From NCBI GenBank assembly GCA_003550275.1, contig QXCW01000002.1, positions 1,426,001-1,490,000 on the forward strand: a DNA stretch of 64,000 bases, in the 5' to 3' direction. A model generated the notes under the pieces. It searched no databases. It was not told the origin of the DNA and saw only the letters and a program-made list of their open reading frames with translations. This stretch comes from Flavobacteriaceae bacterium MAR_2010_72. GTDB lineage: Bacteria; Bacteroidota; Bacteroidia; Flavobacteriales; Flavobacteriaceae. Every line of letters starts with the position of its first letter. The first letter of the stretch is position 1. Positions 17,849-27,543 of the stretch are shown in pieces. A program made the translations under genes and the position numbers.

Positions 17849-19831
17849 TTATTTTATATTTTCCGAACAACTTATGACCAAGTCTTCCTTTAGTTTGTTC
17901 TTAATGAAAAAGTGAGCGATCATATAAAATGGAAAACCAAAGGCCATCATCATAGGATGGATTCGTTTTAATTTTACGTTAGTTTGGTTGTAAAATTTGA
18001 AAATTTTAATGGAAACAAACACAAAATAAAACAGGTATAAACCTAATGCGATAAGGCTTAAATCAATTGAAGCTGCTGCAATTTCGGGTAGTTTATTATT
18101 TTTGAACACGAAGTGCAGGATCAACAAAATCACCCCAATACTGTAAAACACCAATGCAAATTTGGAATAATCAATACCATCTTTTACAGTAACTCTAGAA
18201 TCGACATGATTGGAATCGATGGCGATGCCTTTTGCCAAAAGTTCTTCATTTGATATGCCACGATCAAGTAATGTGTTATAAGCTACAGTCTTTACACTTG
18301 CCGCATAATTGTGCTGTCTGTAATTTTTGATGATGTCGATAAGCAAATCATTGTCAAAATTGATAAAGGCATTAGCTTCAGCTGTTCTAAAGTTAGGGTC
18401 AGAGTCTTTCTGAATTTTTATTTTGAGAAACTTTTTAATAGGATCCAAATAAGTGTCAAATTCAAACAATCCACGATCTTTTGTAGCTCGTCGGGTTAAA
18501 AAGATACTTAAAGGCAGCATAATCAATGTTGAAAGCCAAGTCCCTAGCACCGAACTGTAAGACCCATCTTGTGAACTGTTTTTTGCGAAAATACCAATGA
18601 AGTGATAGGTTAAAAACAATAAAATAGCAATGACCAACGGTAATCCAATGCCTCCTTTCCTAATTAAAGCCCCTAATGGCGCTCCAACAAAGAACAAAAT
18701 AATACAGGCCAGCCCCAAAACGTATTTTTCGTGAAGGGAAATGATATGCTTATTTAAATTTTTTGTGGTCGCAGCAGCTACAGTTTTTTTGGAAGCCATG
18801 ATTTGGGTGGTACTACTTGCTGTATTCTTCGCCAAATTTAAAAGTTGAATCTTGGTGGTAGTATTGAACAGGCTTAAAATATCACCATTGAATAAGGTGT
18901 CTTTTTCTGGTGTAACGTTTTCATTAAGATTAGAAATGGATGTTCTGTTGTACAATGTTGTTGAAAAATCTTTTAGCTCTTTTGATTTACTATCCACCAA
19001 ACTGTCTATAGTGTAGTTTAATTCTTTGATATCCAGCATGCTGAATCGGTTGTCGTAGCTTTTGTCTTCGAGGTCCACGTTATTTAAGCCTTCTAGATCT
19101 ACATTAATTGCATATTCATCAAAAGTACTTTTGGCATGTGGTTTTTTTACAGCTTCTCTTGGATCTTTAGACAAAATCTCATCATAATAATTGCCATCGT
19201 AAAGCACGAGCTGTAAAATGTTCGACTTTTCACTGCTAATTAGCTCACCTGTTTTAGAAGCTATTACGGTGTAGTTACCAGGTCGTTGAGGTTTTTTTTG
19301 ATGGATAATTACGTTTTTCAAATACTGTCCGCGATCACCACTTTTTTCTTCTACCTTAATATTATAATCACCAATTTGATTGAATTGTCCTTCGGCAATA
19401 GCCATTGCAGGTTGAACTTTTGCTATATTCTTTCTTAAATTGTAAAAATTGAAATTTGCCCATGGGATAACATTATTTGAGAAAATGAAGGTCACTATTC
19501 CTAGGAAAACAATAAAAACGCTTAAACTACGCATGGCGCGCTGTAATGAAATTCCAGTAGACTTCATTGCTGCAAACTCATAGTTTTCGGCAAAACTTCC
19601 AAAAACCATAATTGAAGCTAGTAAAATGGTAAGTGGTAAAATTAAAGGAATAAGGGTAGGAGTAACGTAAACTAGAAATTTTAAAATCACATCAAGAGCT
19701 AGATCTTTGCCCGCAAGTTCACTAATGTATAACCAGATAGATTGTAAAATAAAAATGAGCATGAGTATTACAAACACGCTCAAAAAAGTCTTTAAGTAGG
19801 TCGTTAATATGTACCTATCCAGTATTTTCAT
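17849..19831 (-). CDS. LptF/LptG-family lipopolysaccharide export permease
   Basis: This 660-residue inner-membrane protein belongs to the YjgP/YjgQ family, the membrane part of the ABC machine that pulls lipopolysaccharide out of the membrane. Transmembrane segments occur at about residues 12-34, 52-80 and 98-118, then a large periplasmic beta-jellyroll region, and three more helices near 365-450 (LGLACIILFFVGAPLGALIR is typical). FAENYEFAAMKSTGISLQR is the family coupling-helix segment. It is longer than the roughly 360-residue E. coli proteins because of an extra C-terminal region with two further membrane helices (about 560-640). Whether it plays the LptF or LptG role cannot be told. It lies between lolA and ribB on the same strand. 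Confidence 0.9.
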   Translation of the reverse strand: MKILDRYILTTYLKTFLSVFVILMLIFILQSIWLYISELAGKDLALDVILKFLVYVTPTLIPLILPLTILLASIMVFGSFAENYEFAAMKSTGISLQRAMRSLSVFIVFLGIVTFIFSNNVIPWANFNFYNLRKNIAKVQPAMAIAEGQFNQIGDYNIKVEEKSGDRGQYLKNVIIHQKKPQRPGNYTVIASKTGELISSEKSNILQLVLYDGNYYDEILSKDPREAVKKPHAKSTFDEYAINVDLEGLNNVDLEDKSYDNRFSMLDIKELNYTIDSLVDSKSKELKDFSTTLYNRTSISNLNENVTPEKDTLFNGDILSLFNTTTKIQLLNLAKNTASSTTQIMASKKTVAAATTKNLNKHIISLHEKYVLGLACIILFFVGAPLGALIRKGGIGLPLVIAILLFLTYHFIGIFAKNSSQDGSYSSVLGTWLSTLIMLPLSIFLTRRATKDRGLFEFDTYLDPIKKFLKIKIQKDSDPNFRTAEANAFINFDNDLLIDIIKNYRQHNYAASVKTVAYNTLLDRGISNEELLAKGIAIDSNHVDSRVTVKDGIDYSKFALVFYSIGVILLILHFVFKNNKLPEIAAASIDLSLIALGLYLFYFVFVSIKIFKFYNQTNVKLKRIHPMMMAFGFPFYMIAHFFIKNKLKEDLVISCSENIK

Positions 19832-19842
19832 TTAGTGTTGGC

Positions 19843-20483
19843 CTAATCTAATTTATTAATGTAGTAGTCCTTGTATTTGTTTTTGTCAAATTTAAATAAG
19901 GATTTTGAGATAGGTTCGTTGGTTTTAAAAGAATTAACAGTTAAGGTAGTTCTTGTTCCATTTTTCCCGATTTCAATAAGATTATAGATGTGTTTTGTTG
20001 TAGCATCAATGCCTAAAAGCACCTGTTTGATCTCTGAATTAGTATCGATTGGATTAAGCTTTACATATTGAATTTTTCGTCCTTTTACATCCTGAACAAT
20101 ATCCATAGCATAGGTATAGCCTTCTTCATAAAAAGAAAGCATTTTACTTGGTGTTATGGTGTTTTCGTCTTCTGTATTATCTGAAGAAATAGTTACTTCT
20201 TCATCTTCTGGGTTAATCGTGTACATTGTTTTTCCGTCAAAAATTCTAGTCACACCCAAAATGTTAAGTACATATTTTTCACCTTCAATTACCACATCAC
20301 CTCGTGTAACTTGATTGATATTTTCACTGGTGTTTTCTAGTGCATACTTAAAGTCGATTGAAATATTTTCATAGCTTTTAACTTTTTTGATACCTCATTC
20401 AACAAAGCCTTTGCATTTTTTGCATTTTGGCCATAACTAATCAAGCTTATAGCAAATAGGCTAAAAATTAATATTTTTTTCAT
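19843..20483 (-). CDS. lolA: LolA-like outer-membrane lipoprotein carrier, reading frame broken by a one-base shift
   Basis: LolA ferries lipoproteins through the periplasm to the outer membrane. The N-terminal frame from ATG 20483 (or 20492) encodes a signal peptide ending ISYGQ and then NAKALLNEVSKK, but it stops at 20337-20339. The rest of the protein (SYENISIDFKYALEN, then FDGKTMYTINPEDEEVTIS to FDKNKYKDYYINKLD) is in the -1 frame, open to the stop at 19843. The frames meet at a run of six A (20383-20388 on the plus strand as T); seven would restore one frame of about 213 codons. The junction reads A_AAA_AAG, a classical -1 slippage heptamer, and slippage there would give SKKVKSY without loss. 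Sequencing error, true mutation or programmed frameshift are all possible. Neighbours are ftsK and the LPS permease. Confidence 0.85.
20382..20388 (-). other. A_AAA_AAG slippery heptamer at the lolA frame junction
   Basis: On the minus strand the codons TCA AAA AAG of the upstream lolA frame contain A AAA AAG, the same heptamer used for -1 frameshifting in E. coli dnaX. A -1 slip moves the ribosome exactly into the frame that encodes the remainder of LolA. A GAGG sequence lies a few bases upstream; no strong downstream stem-loop was seen. Confidence 0.5.
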
Positions 20484-20506
20484 GGTTTTCATAGTATGAT
20501 AATCCT

Positions 20507-22894
20507 TTAAATTCCTTCGTTTTCTAAATGTTTGTCTAAAGCCGCTAAATCTGGAATCAAGACTTGTCTGGCTTTACTACCTTCAAAGCCTCCAACAATT
20601 CCGGCTGCTTCCAATTGATCAATTAAACGTCCTGCTCTGTTATAGCCGAGCTTTAGTTTTCGTTGTAATAACGATGCAGAGCCTTGCTGCGCCGTAACAA
20701 TAACTTCGGCAGCTTCTCTAAATAATTGATCTCTATCCGAAATATCAATATCAAGACTTGTGCCACTTTCTTCGCCAACGTACTCAGGTAACAAATAGGC
20801 TTCAGGATATGCTTTTTGGCTTCCAATGAATTCAGTAATCTTATCTACCTCGGGTGTATCTACAAATGCACATTGAATTCTGATAATATCATTGCCTTGC
20901 GTGAAAAGCATATCTCCGCGACCAATGAGCTGATCGGCACCTGAACCATCTAAAATCGTTCTAGAATCAATTTTTGAAGTTACCCTAAACGCTATACGTG
21001 CTGGGAAATTAGCTTTAATAATCCCTGTAATGACATTAACCGAAGGGCGTTGGGTTGCAATAATTAAATGGATACCAATGGCTCTTGCTAGTTGAGCTAA
21101 TCGGGCAATAGGGGTTTCAACCTCTTTTCCCGCGGTCATAATCAAATCGGCAAACTCGTCTACAACCAGTACAATGTAAGGTAAAAACTGATGGCCTTCA
21201 TTTGGGTTTAATTTTCGCGCTTTAAACTTCTCATTATATTCCTTAATGTTACGACACATAGCGTTTTTAAGCATTTCGTAACGGTTATCCATTTCAATAC
21301 ATAAAGAGTTTAAGGTATTGATTACCTTGGTATTGTCGGTAATAATGGCTTCTTCACTATCGGGCAATTTAGCGAGATAATGACGTTCAATTTTATTGAA
21401 AAGTGTAAGTTCTACTTTTTTAGGGTCTACCAGAACAAATTTAACCTCGGCGGGATGTTTTTTATAGAGTAAAGAAGTTAGAACTGCATTTAGACCAACC
21501 GATTTACCCTGACCCGTTGCACCTGCCATCAATAAATGGGGCATCTTTGCGAGATCGACCACAAAAGTTTCGTTACTAATGGTTTTTCCAAACGCAATAG
21601 GCAGCTCCATTTCTGACTTTTGAAAACGTTGTGCTGCAATCACTGACCGCATGGAAACGATGGTGGCGTTTTTGTTAGGCACTTCTATACCAATGGTTCC
21701 TTTTCCAGGAATTGGAGCAATAATACGAATACCCAAGGCCGAAAGTGACAATGCAATGTCATCTTCAAGATTCTTGATTTTAGAAATCCGTATTCCAGCA
21801 TTTGGGACAATTTCGTAAAGTGTCACCGTTGGTCCAATTGTCGCTTTTATATTAGAAATACCAATATTATAATTGCCTAGGGTCTCTACAATTCTATTTT
21901 TGTTTTCTTCTAACTCTTCTTGGTTAATAGTGATACCTTCGGCGTCATATTTATTAAGCAGGTCTAACGGTGGAAATTGATATTTGCTCAATTCTAAAGT
22001 GGGGTCAAATTGCCCAAAATCTTCAACAAGTTTATTTGAAAGGTTATCAGTCTCCGAAACTTCTTCTTTGGTTTCCTCAACTTCCATGGCCAATTCATTC
22101 TCGTCTGAAGGCACTTCAACTTTTAAAGGTGTCGAAGGTTGTTCGCGAGTAGAATGTTTTTCAATTGTAGGTTTTGCATGCTCTACATTAAGATCAAAGG
22201 CCGATTTGATAGCTTCTGCTTCAGCAGTTAAATTGTTATCTAAAGCCATATTTTGATCAGAGTCAGAAGCTCCATCAGTGTCGAAATCACTGGAGATATC
22301 GTTTTGCGCACGTCTAAATAGATTCACAAAGCTTTGCCCAGTCACCTTAAATCGAATCGCTAAATAGGTAATCAACCCAAATAACAATAGGAGCGCAGTG
22401 CCAATTTTACCCATGTAATCCTGAAAAAAACTATTCATTTCAAAACCAATAGTTCCCCCAAGGGCATCATAGGCATTTGCAAAAAATCCAAAGAAAATGG
22501 AGAGCCATATCGCTATAAGTGTACCCCAGATCCAATGTTTGCGCAACCTGGTTTTATTGATGTCTAAAGTGATGTAAACCCCAGTCAGGAAAAGTAAACC
22601 AGCAAAAATAAAGGAGGCAATTCCAAAGCCTTTGGTGATGAAAAGGTCACTTACCCAAGCACCGAGTTTATTTAACCAGTTTTCAGCTTTGATATCGCGC
22701 GATGTCAATTCGGTAAGTGTACTCTGGTCAGCTTTACCAGTAAAGAAAAACGATAAAAATGCAATAAATAGAAGGATGCCAATAATAATTAGCAAGCTGC
22801 CAAAAATTAGTTTTTGTTGACTTGATAGTTTAAATTTTGGCTTTTTTAATTTTGAAGTAGTATTGCTTTTAGTTTTGGTTTTCTTCTTCGCCAT
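20507..22894 (-). CDS. ftsK: DNA translocase FtsK/SpoIIIE
   Basis: FtsK pumps chromosomal DNA through the closing septum during division. Four hydrophobic segments lie in the first roughly 190 residues, followed by an acidic linker (about 210-310). The motor has Walker A in MAGATGQGKSVGLN and Walker B in IVLVVDEFADLIM, with ATQRPSVNVITGIIKANFP downstream. A C-terminal winged-helix gamma domain (LLQRKLKLGYNRAGRLIDQLE) reads the polar DNA sequences. ATG at 22894 gives 795 residues starting MAKKKTKTK; an in-frame TTG at 22918 is unlikely. Downstream on the same strand are lolA, the LPS permease and ribB, an arrangement I recall from other Flavobacteriaceae. Confidence 0.96.
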   Translation of the reverse strand: MAKKKTKTKSNTTSKLKKPKFKLSSQQKLIFGSLLIIIGILLFIAFLSFFFTGKADQSTLTELTSRDIKAENWLNKLGAWVSDLFITKGFGIASFIFAGLLFLTGVYITLDINKTRLRKHWIWGTLIAIWLSIFFGFFANAYDALGGTIGFEMNSFFQDYMGKIGTALLLLFGLITYLAIRFKVTGQSFVNLFRRAQNDISSDFDTDGASDSDQNMALDNNLTAEAEAIKSAFDLNVEHAKPTIEKHSTREQPSTPLKVEVPSDENELAMEVEETKEEVSETDNLSNKLVEDFGQFDPTLELSKYQFPPLDLLNKYDAEGITINQEELEENKNRIVETLGNYNIGISNIKATIGPTVTLYEIVPNAGIRISKIKNLEDDIALSLSALGIRIIAPIPGKGTIGIEVPNKNATIVSMRSVIAAQRFQKSEMELPIAFGKTISNETFVVDLAKMPHLLMAGATGQGKSVGLNAVLTSLLYKKHPAEVKFVLVDPKKVELTLFNKIERHYLAKLPDSEEAIITDNTKVINTLNSLCIEMDNRYEMLKNAMCRNIKEYNEKFKARKLNPNEGHQFLPYIVLVVDEFADLIMTAGKEVETPIARLAQLARAIGIHLIIATQRPSVNVITGIIKANFPARIAFRVTSKIDSRTILDGSGADQLIGRGDMLFTQGNDIIRIQCAFVDTPEVDKITEFIGSQKAYPEAYLLPEYVGEESGTSLDIDISDRDQLFREAAEVIVTAQQGSASLLQRKLKLGYNRAGRLIDQLEAAGIVGGFEGSKARQVLIPDLAALDKHLENEGI

Positions 22895-22915
22895 CAACGC
22901 TTTGTTAGATTGAAA

Positions 22916-22923
22916 CAAAAATA
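22916..22923 (-). promoter_or_regulatory. Candidate -7 element upstream of ftsK
   Basis: On the minus strand TATTTTTG fits TAnnTTTG and ends 21 bases before the ftsK ATG. No good TTG -33 element was found, so support is partial. Confidence 0.3.
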
Positions 22924-22957
22924 CAAATTACTAACGTTTATCCTAACGGAATTAGTA

Positions 22958-23326
22958 TTAAAAAACTTTAGGAAAGTAAATCACAATAGCACCAATAACG
23001 GCGGCTATTGAAGCAATAAAAACAGCACCAGCGGCAATGTCCTTAATGCGGCCAATAGCGAGATCATGTTCAGGATGGATAAAATCGGCTATGTATTCAA
23101 CAGCAGTATTTACACCTTCAATACTCATGACCAGACCAATAAATGCAATTTGAAATAACCATTCGGTTTTTGAAATATTGAAGTAAAATCCAGCAATGGT
23201 AATTAAAATAGCAATAACGAACTGTACTTTAATACTCGACTCTGTTTTCAGTAAATACCAAGCACCCTTAAAGGCGTAACCAACACTTTTTGCTCGATTC
23301 AATAAAAAGGATTCTTTTTTCGTCAT
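22958..23326 (-). CDS. dgkA: Diacylglycerol kinase-family membrane protein (DgkA/undecaprenol kinase type)
   Basis: This 122-residue integral membrane protein has three hydrophobic helices and the DgkA active-site residues: Glu and Asn in VMSIEGVNTAVEYIAD and the metal-binding and catalytic region HDLAIGRIKDIAAGAVF. The family phosphorylates diacylglycerol or, in many bacteria, undecaprenol to recycle the cell-wall lipid carrier. Which substrate applies here is unknown. Its length matches the usual 120 residues. It lies 63 bases upstream of the ftsK start on the same strand. Confidence 0.92.
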   Translation of the reverse strand: MTKKESFLLNRAKSVGYAFKGAWYLLKTESSIKVQFVIAILITIAGFYFNISKTEWLFQIAFIGLVMSIEGVNTAVEYIADFIHPEHDLAIGRIKDIAAGAVFIASIAAVIGAIVIYFPKVF

Positions 23327-23477
23327 TATTGTAATTTACGCACTAAACGAATTTAGATTTGAAGGCCAAAATTAATGATTATTTCAATCTAAAATTGTTT
23401 TTCATTTAACTAATAATGTCTTATTCCTATCGGTTTATATTTATTTCCCATAAATTTAGGCAGTAAAAAAAATAAAA

Positions 23478-24920
23478 GTGAGTGATTTAAAAGAAGCTAT
23501 CATTGCATTGCAAGCCCAGTCTAAGGTGTTGGAGCCTGATGAATTGACTCGAAATGAATATGTTACAAAAGTGCATGCCTATGCCAATCAATTTTTAAAC
23601 ACCTTATCTAATGCACCTACCTATAGTTCAGCAAAACCGTTGGAAGATGTTTTTTTAGTAAATGAGAATAAAAAATCTTTAAAAGAAATACTTGAAATCT
23701 ACGCTAGTGAAGTCGCTAAAAAAGGAATTAACGCCGCTTCTGGCGGGCATCTAGGTTACATCCCTGGTGGTGGAATTTACACCGCATCCTTGGCTGACTA
23801 CATTGCAGACATTACCAATGAATATGCGGGGATGTATTACGCATCTCCAGGCGCAGTAGCAATGGAGAATGAATTGTTAAACTGGTTGAAATCCATTTTC
23901 GGTTTCCCAGAATCTGCAATTGGTAACCTGACTTCTGGTGGTTCCATCGCTAATTTAATTGCGTTAACTGCAGCAAGGGATCGGCATGAAGTAAAATTAG
24001 AACGAATTGCTAAAAGTGTCATTTATGTAAGTAATCAGGTGCATCATTGCATCAATAAAGCACTTCGAATTATTGGCTTGGCTGATGTTATTGTGCGACA
24101 TGTTGATTTAGATGCTGCTTCTAGAATAAAACCTGATGATTTGGAGGAAAAAATCAAAAGCGATATGTCCAATGGATTATATCCATTTTTAGTCATTGCT
24201 TCAGCAGGGACTACCGATACGGGTGCTATTGACCCTTTGGAACAAATTGCTAAAATTGCCAAAGCCTACAATTTGTGGTATCATATTGATGCTGCCTATG
24301 GTGGATTTTTTATTTTAACTAAAGAAAAGAGCGCCCAATTGCACGGCATGGCATTGGCCGATTCTTTAGTAGTAGATCCACACAAAGGGCTGTTTTTACC
24401 TTACGGCATTGGAGCTGTTCTGGTTAAGGATAAGCAAGCCGTTTACCATTCTAATCATTATCGTGCTAATTATATGCAGGATACTCTTAATGATGATGCG
24501 CCTGTGAATCCGGCCGATGTATCCCCAGAACTTACCAAACATTTTAGAGGGTTTAGGATGTGGTTGCCGCTGCAGTTGCATGGGATTGATCCTTTTATAG
24601 CCTGTTTAAGAGAGAAATTGGTACTGACTACCTATTTTAGGGAAGAGCTGTTAAAACTTGGATTTAAACTCGGTCCAGAACCCGATTTAACTGTAAGTTA
24701 TTTTTGGTTTCCTACTGGAAATGAAAAGGAAAATGCATTCAATGAACAGTTAATGAAAGAAATCCACAACGATGGCGAAGTGTTTTTAAGTTCGACCAGA
24801 ATCTCTGGTAAATTTGTTATACGTATCGCTGTACTTTCATTTCGAACAAAATTGGAAACTATTGACCGCGCTGTTAAAGTAATTGATAAGGCCTTAAGCA
24901 AAGTCAAGGCCGAGTTTTAG
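23478..24920 (+). CDS. PLP-dependent group II amino-acid decarboxylase
   Basis: This 480-residue protein is a fold-type I PLP decarboxylase of the aromatic-amino-acid/glutamate decarboxylase group. Recognisable parts are NLTSGGSIANLIALTAARD (cofactor phosphate), HIDAAYGGFF (Asp for the pyridine nitrogen) and SLVVDPHKGLFLPYG with the Schiff-base lysine. Substrate cannot be read safely; aromatic L-amino acids are a possibility. The only reasonable start is GTG at 23478; no in-frame ATG precedes it. It faces dgkA in a divergent arrangement and ends at a shared hairpin terminator with pheT. Confidence 0.88.
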   Translation: MSDLKEAIIALQAQSKVLEPDELTRNEYVTKVHAYANQFLNTLSNAPTYSSAKPLEDVFLVNENKKSLKEILEIYASEVAKKGINAASGGHLGYIPGGGIYTASLADYIADITNEYAGMYYASPGAVAMENELLNWLKSIFGFPESAIGNLTSGGSIANLIALTAARDRHEVKLERIAKSVIYVSNQVHHCINKALRIIGLADVIVRHVDLDAASRIKPDDLEEKIKSDMSNGLYPFLVIASAGTTDTGAIDPLEQIAKIAKAYNLWYHIDAAYGGFFILTKEKSAQLHGMALADSLVVDPHKGLFLPYGIGAVLVKDKQAVYHSNHYRANYMQDTLNDDAPVNPADVSPELTKHFRGFRMWLPLQLHGIDPFIACLREKLVLTTYFREELLKLGFKLGPEPDLTVSYFWFPTGNEKENAFNEQLMKEIHNDGEVFLSSTRISGKFVIRIAVLSFRTKLETIDRAVKVIDKALSKVKAEF

Positions 24921-24929
24921 ATAGAAAAA

Positions 24930-24953
24930 ACCTTTTGAAATTTCAAAAGGTTC
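24930..24953. terminator. Bidirectional terminator between the decarboxylase gene and pheT
   Basis: AACCTTTTGAAA and TTTCAAAAGGTT form a perfect 12-base palindrome exactly between two convergent stop codons (24920 and 24959). A-rich and T-containing flanks allow function in both directions. Confidence 0.7.
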
Positions 24954-24958
24954 TTGAT

Positions 24959-27385
24959 TTATCTTAATTCTGCACCCAATTCCTTTTCAAATTTGTCCTG
25001 TAATTTTTTCATGATTTTGTCAATCTGCTTATCGGTAAGGGTTTTGTTTTCATCTTGAATAGTAAAACTTACAGCGTAACTTTTCTTCCCTTTAGGAAGA
25101 TTTTTGCCTTGATACACGTCAAACAGGTCAACATCTTTAAGTAATTGCTTTTCGGTTTGGGTAGCAATGGTGTGGATTTGATCAAAAGTAACCTTGTCAT
25201 CCAACAACAATGCAAAATCCCTTCTAACTTTAGGATATTTAGGAATGTCCTTAAACACTACCGTATTATTTTTTGAAAATTGAATAACATTGTCCCAATT
25301 GATGTTGGCAAATAAAACTTCTTGAGAGATACCAAAATGTTTTAAAATCTTTTTTTGAACGATTCCGAATTCTACTAAAGTTGTTTTACCATGAGATAAG
25401 GATAAGCCTTCACTAAAAACATCAGTAGCAATTGGCGAAGATTTTAGTTGATTCAGCCCAAGACGTTCAAATAAAGCAACAATTGTTCCTTTTACGAAAA
25501 AGAAATCACTTCTTTTAACCGCATTTGTCCAACGGTCATTACTGCGGTCTCCAGTTATAAAAAGCGACAAGCGCTTCAATTCTTCCCGGTTGCCATTATA
25601 ATTATGATAGGTTTTACCAAACTCAAATAATTTGAGGTCAAGACGTTTTCGGTTAAGATTGTAACTCACTGCTTCTAAACCTGAAAACAGCAAACTTTGG
25701 CGCAAAACACTCAAGTCTTGGCTCAATGGGTTGAGCATTTCAACATTATGGTCTTCACTTAATGTGTTACTTAACTTGATGTATTTTGGAGTGGTGAGTG
25801 AGTTAGACAAAATCTCATAAAATCCTTGGGATACAAGTTGGTCTCCAATAATATTTTGCAGCTTGTAGTCTTCAAAACGTGAGGTTTGGGAGATAGAAGC
25901 ATTGAGTTTTTCGGTGGTACTAATATTGTTGTAACCATATACTCGTAAAATTTCTTCAATCACATCGGCTTCCCGCAGTACGTCATTTCTGTAGGCTGGA
26001 ATGGTCAATCCTAAACCAGTTTCGGTGACGTTGTTAATTTTAATATCCAAAGACATCAAGATTCGCTTAATGGTCTCTCGTGGGATTTCTTCACCGATTA
26101 ATTTTTTCGCATTTTCAAAGCTTAATCGAACCTGATAATCTTCAATTTTCTTTGGATAAACATCAACAATATCACTAGTAATTTCACCTCCAGCAACTTC
26201 CTGTATTAGCAAAGCGGCACGCTTAAGTGCATATTCAGTGATGTTTGGGTCAATCCCTCGTTCAAATCTAAATGAAGCGTCGGTATTTAAACCATGGCGT
26301 TTAGCCGATTTACGAACGCTTACAGGATTGAAGTAGGCACTTTCAAGGAAGATACTTGTTGTGCTTTCTGTGACACCTGAAGTTACACCTCCAAAAACAC
26401 CTGCAATACACATTGGCTTTTCGGCATCGCAAATCATCAAATCCTCTTCGTGAAGTTCACGTTCAATATCATCTAAAGTTTTAAATTTGGTTCCTTTTGG
26501 TAAGGTTTTGACAACAATTTTGTTGCCAGCAATTTTCACGGCATCAAAGGCGTGTAAAGGCTGCCCTAATTCGTGAAGCACGTAGTTAGTGATATCAACT
26601 ATGTTATTTTTTGGCATTAAGCCAATAGCCTTTAATCTATTTTGTAGCCATGTAGGTGATTCGGCTACCTTCAACCCCGAAATAGTTACACCGCAGTAAC
26701 GTGGCGCTAAATTCTTGTTGACGATATCTACATCAATCTTTAGAGTTCTATTGTCAACATGAAATGCGCTAACCGATGGCGTGATCAGTTCTTTTTGAAT
26801 CTCCTTTTGAAGCAATCCAGCTTTAAGGTCCCTGGCAACACCATAATGACTCATGGCATCAGCACGATTTGGAGTCAATCCGATTTCAAAAACATGGTCA
26901 TTTTCAACACTAAATATTTCAGATAACAATGTGCCTGGGTTAAGTGATTTGTCCAGTACCATAATGCCTTCATGCGATGAACCTAAACCCATCTCATCTT
27001 CGGCACAAATCATACCATGACTTTCTTCGCCTCTAATTTTTCCTTTTTTTATAGTCCAAGCTTCCCCATTTTCAGTATACAAAGTCGTTCCTATGGTTGC
27101 AACAGGTACTTTTTGTCCAGCAGCGACATTTGGAGCACCGCATACAATTTGTAAAGGATCACCCGAACCAATATTTACGGTTGTAACTTTTAAACGGTCG
27201 GCATTGGGATGTTGAATGCAGGTGAGAACTTCACCCACAACAATGCCTTCAAGAGCTCCTTTTACAGATTGAAAAGCTTCAATACCTTCAATTTCTAATC
27301 CTAAATCTGTTAACAGTTCACCAGTTTGTTCTGGTGACCAATCTGTTTTAATAAATTGTTTTAACCAATTATATGAAATCTTCAT
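24959..27385 (-). CDS. pheT: Phenylalanine--tRNA ligase beta subunit
   Basis: PheT is the beta chain of the heterotetrameric phenylalanyl-tRNA synthetase and binds and edits tRNA-Phe. At 808 residues it has full length: an N-terminal tRNA-binding OB fold (VVGEVLTCIQHPNADRLKV near residue 48), the B3/B4 editing domain (GLMPKNNIVDITNYVLHELGQ near 250), B5, the catalytic-like core and the C-terminal ferredoxin-like anticodon domain (PKYPKVRRDFALLLDD). pheS is not adjacent, as is common in this phylum. A hairpin lies in the leader just upstream of the ATG at 27385. Confidence 0.97.
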   Translation of the reverse strand: MKISYNWLKQFIKTDWSPEQTGELLTDLGLEIEGIEAFQSVKGALEGIVVGEVLTCIQHPNADRLKVTTVNIGSGDPLQIVCGAPNVAAGQKVPVATIGTTLYTENGEAWTIKKGKIRGEESHGMICAEDEMGLGSSHEGIMVLDKSLNPGTLLSEIFSVENDHVFEIGLTPNRADAMSHYGVARDLKAGLLQKEIQKELITPSVSAFHVDNRTLKIDVDIVNKNLAPRYCGVTISGLKVAESPTWLQNRLKAIGLMPKNNIVDITNYVLHELGQPLHAFDAVKIAGNKIVVKTLPKGTKFKTLDDIERELHEEDLMICDAEKPMCIAGVFGGVTSGVTESTTSIFLESAYFNPVSVRKSAKRHGLNTDASFRFERGIDPNITEYALKRAALLIQEVAGGEITSDIVDVYPKKIEDYQVRLSFENAKKLIGEEIPRETIKRILMSLDIKINNVTETGLGLTIPAYRNDVLREADVIEEILRVYGYNNISTTEKLNASISQTSRFEDYKLQNIIGDQLVSQGFYEILSNSLTTPKYIKLSNTLSEDHNVEMLNPLSQDLSVLRQSLLFSGLEAVSYNLNRKRLDLKLFEFGKTYHNYNGNREELKRLSLFITGDRSNDRWTNAVKRSDFFFVKGTIVALFERLGLNQLKSSPIATDVFSEGLSLSHGKTTLVEFGIVQKKILKHFGISQEVLFANINWDNVIQFSKNNTVVFKDIPKYPKVRRDFALLLDDKVTFDQIHTIATQTEKQLLKDVDLFDVYQGKNLPKGKKSYAVSFTIQDENKTLTDKQIDKIMKKLQDKFEKELGAELR

Positions 27386-27410
27386 TATTTTGCTTTAGCG
27401 TCTAAAAATT

Positions 27411-27430
27411 CATCAGCCAAGGAGCTGATG
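27411..27430 (-). promoter_or_regulatory. Leader hairpin upstream of pheT (possible attenuator)
   Basis: On the minus strand CATCAGC-TCCTTG-GCTGATG is a perfect 7-base stem directly followed by AATTTTT, 25 bases before the pheT ATG. It looks like a small intrinsic terminator within the 5' leader. No Phe-rich leader peptide and no T-box sequence were recognised, so its role is uncertain. Confidence 0.4.
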
Positions 27431-27543
27431 TGAAATTCGGCGTAAAGATAATAATACTGAATAGTTATAGAAACGGTAAATAATTTTTATTTGTAAGTAT
27501 TTTGTCTTTATTTCGATTAAAATTTGAAAACCCTCAATTAGTT

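Noticed and set aside
27386-27460. T-box riboswitch before pheT
   Set aside because: No T-box sequence or specifier stem is recognisable and the leader is too short.
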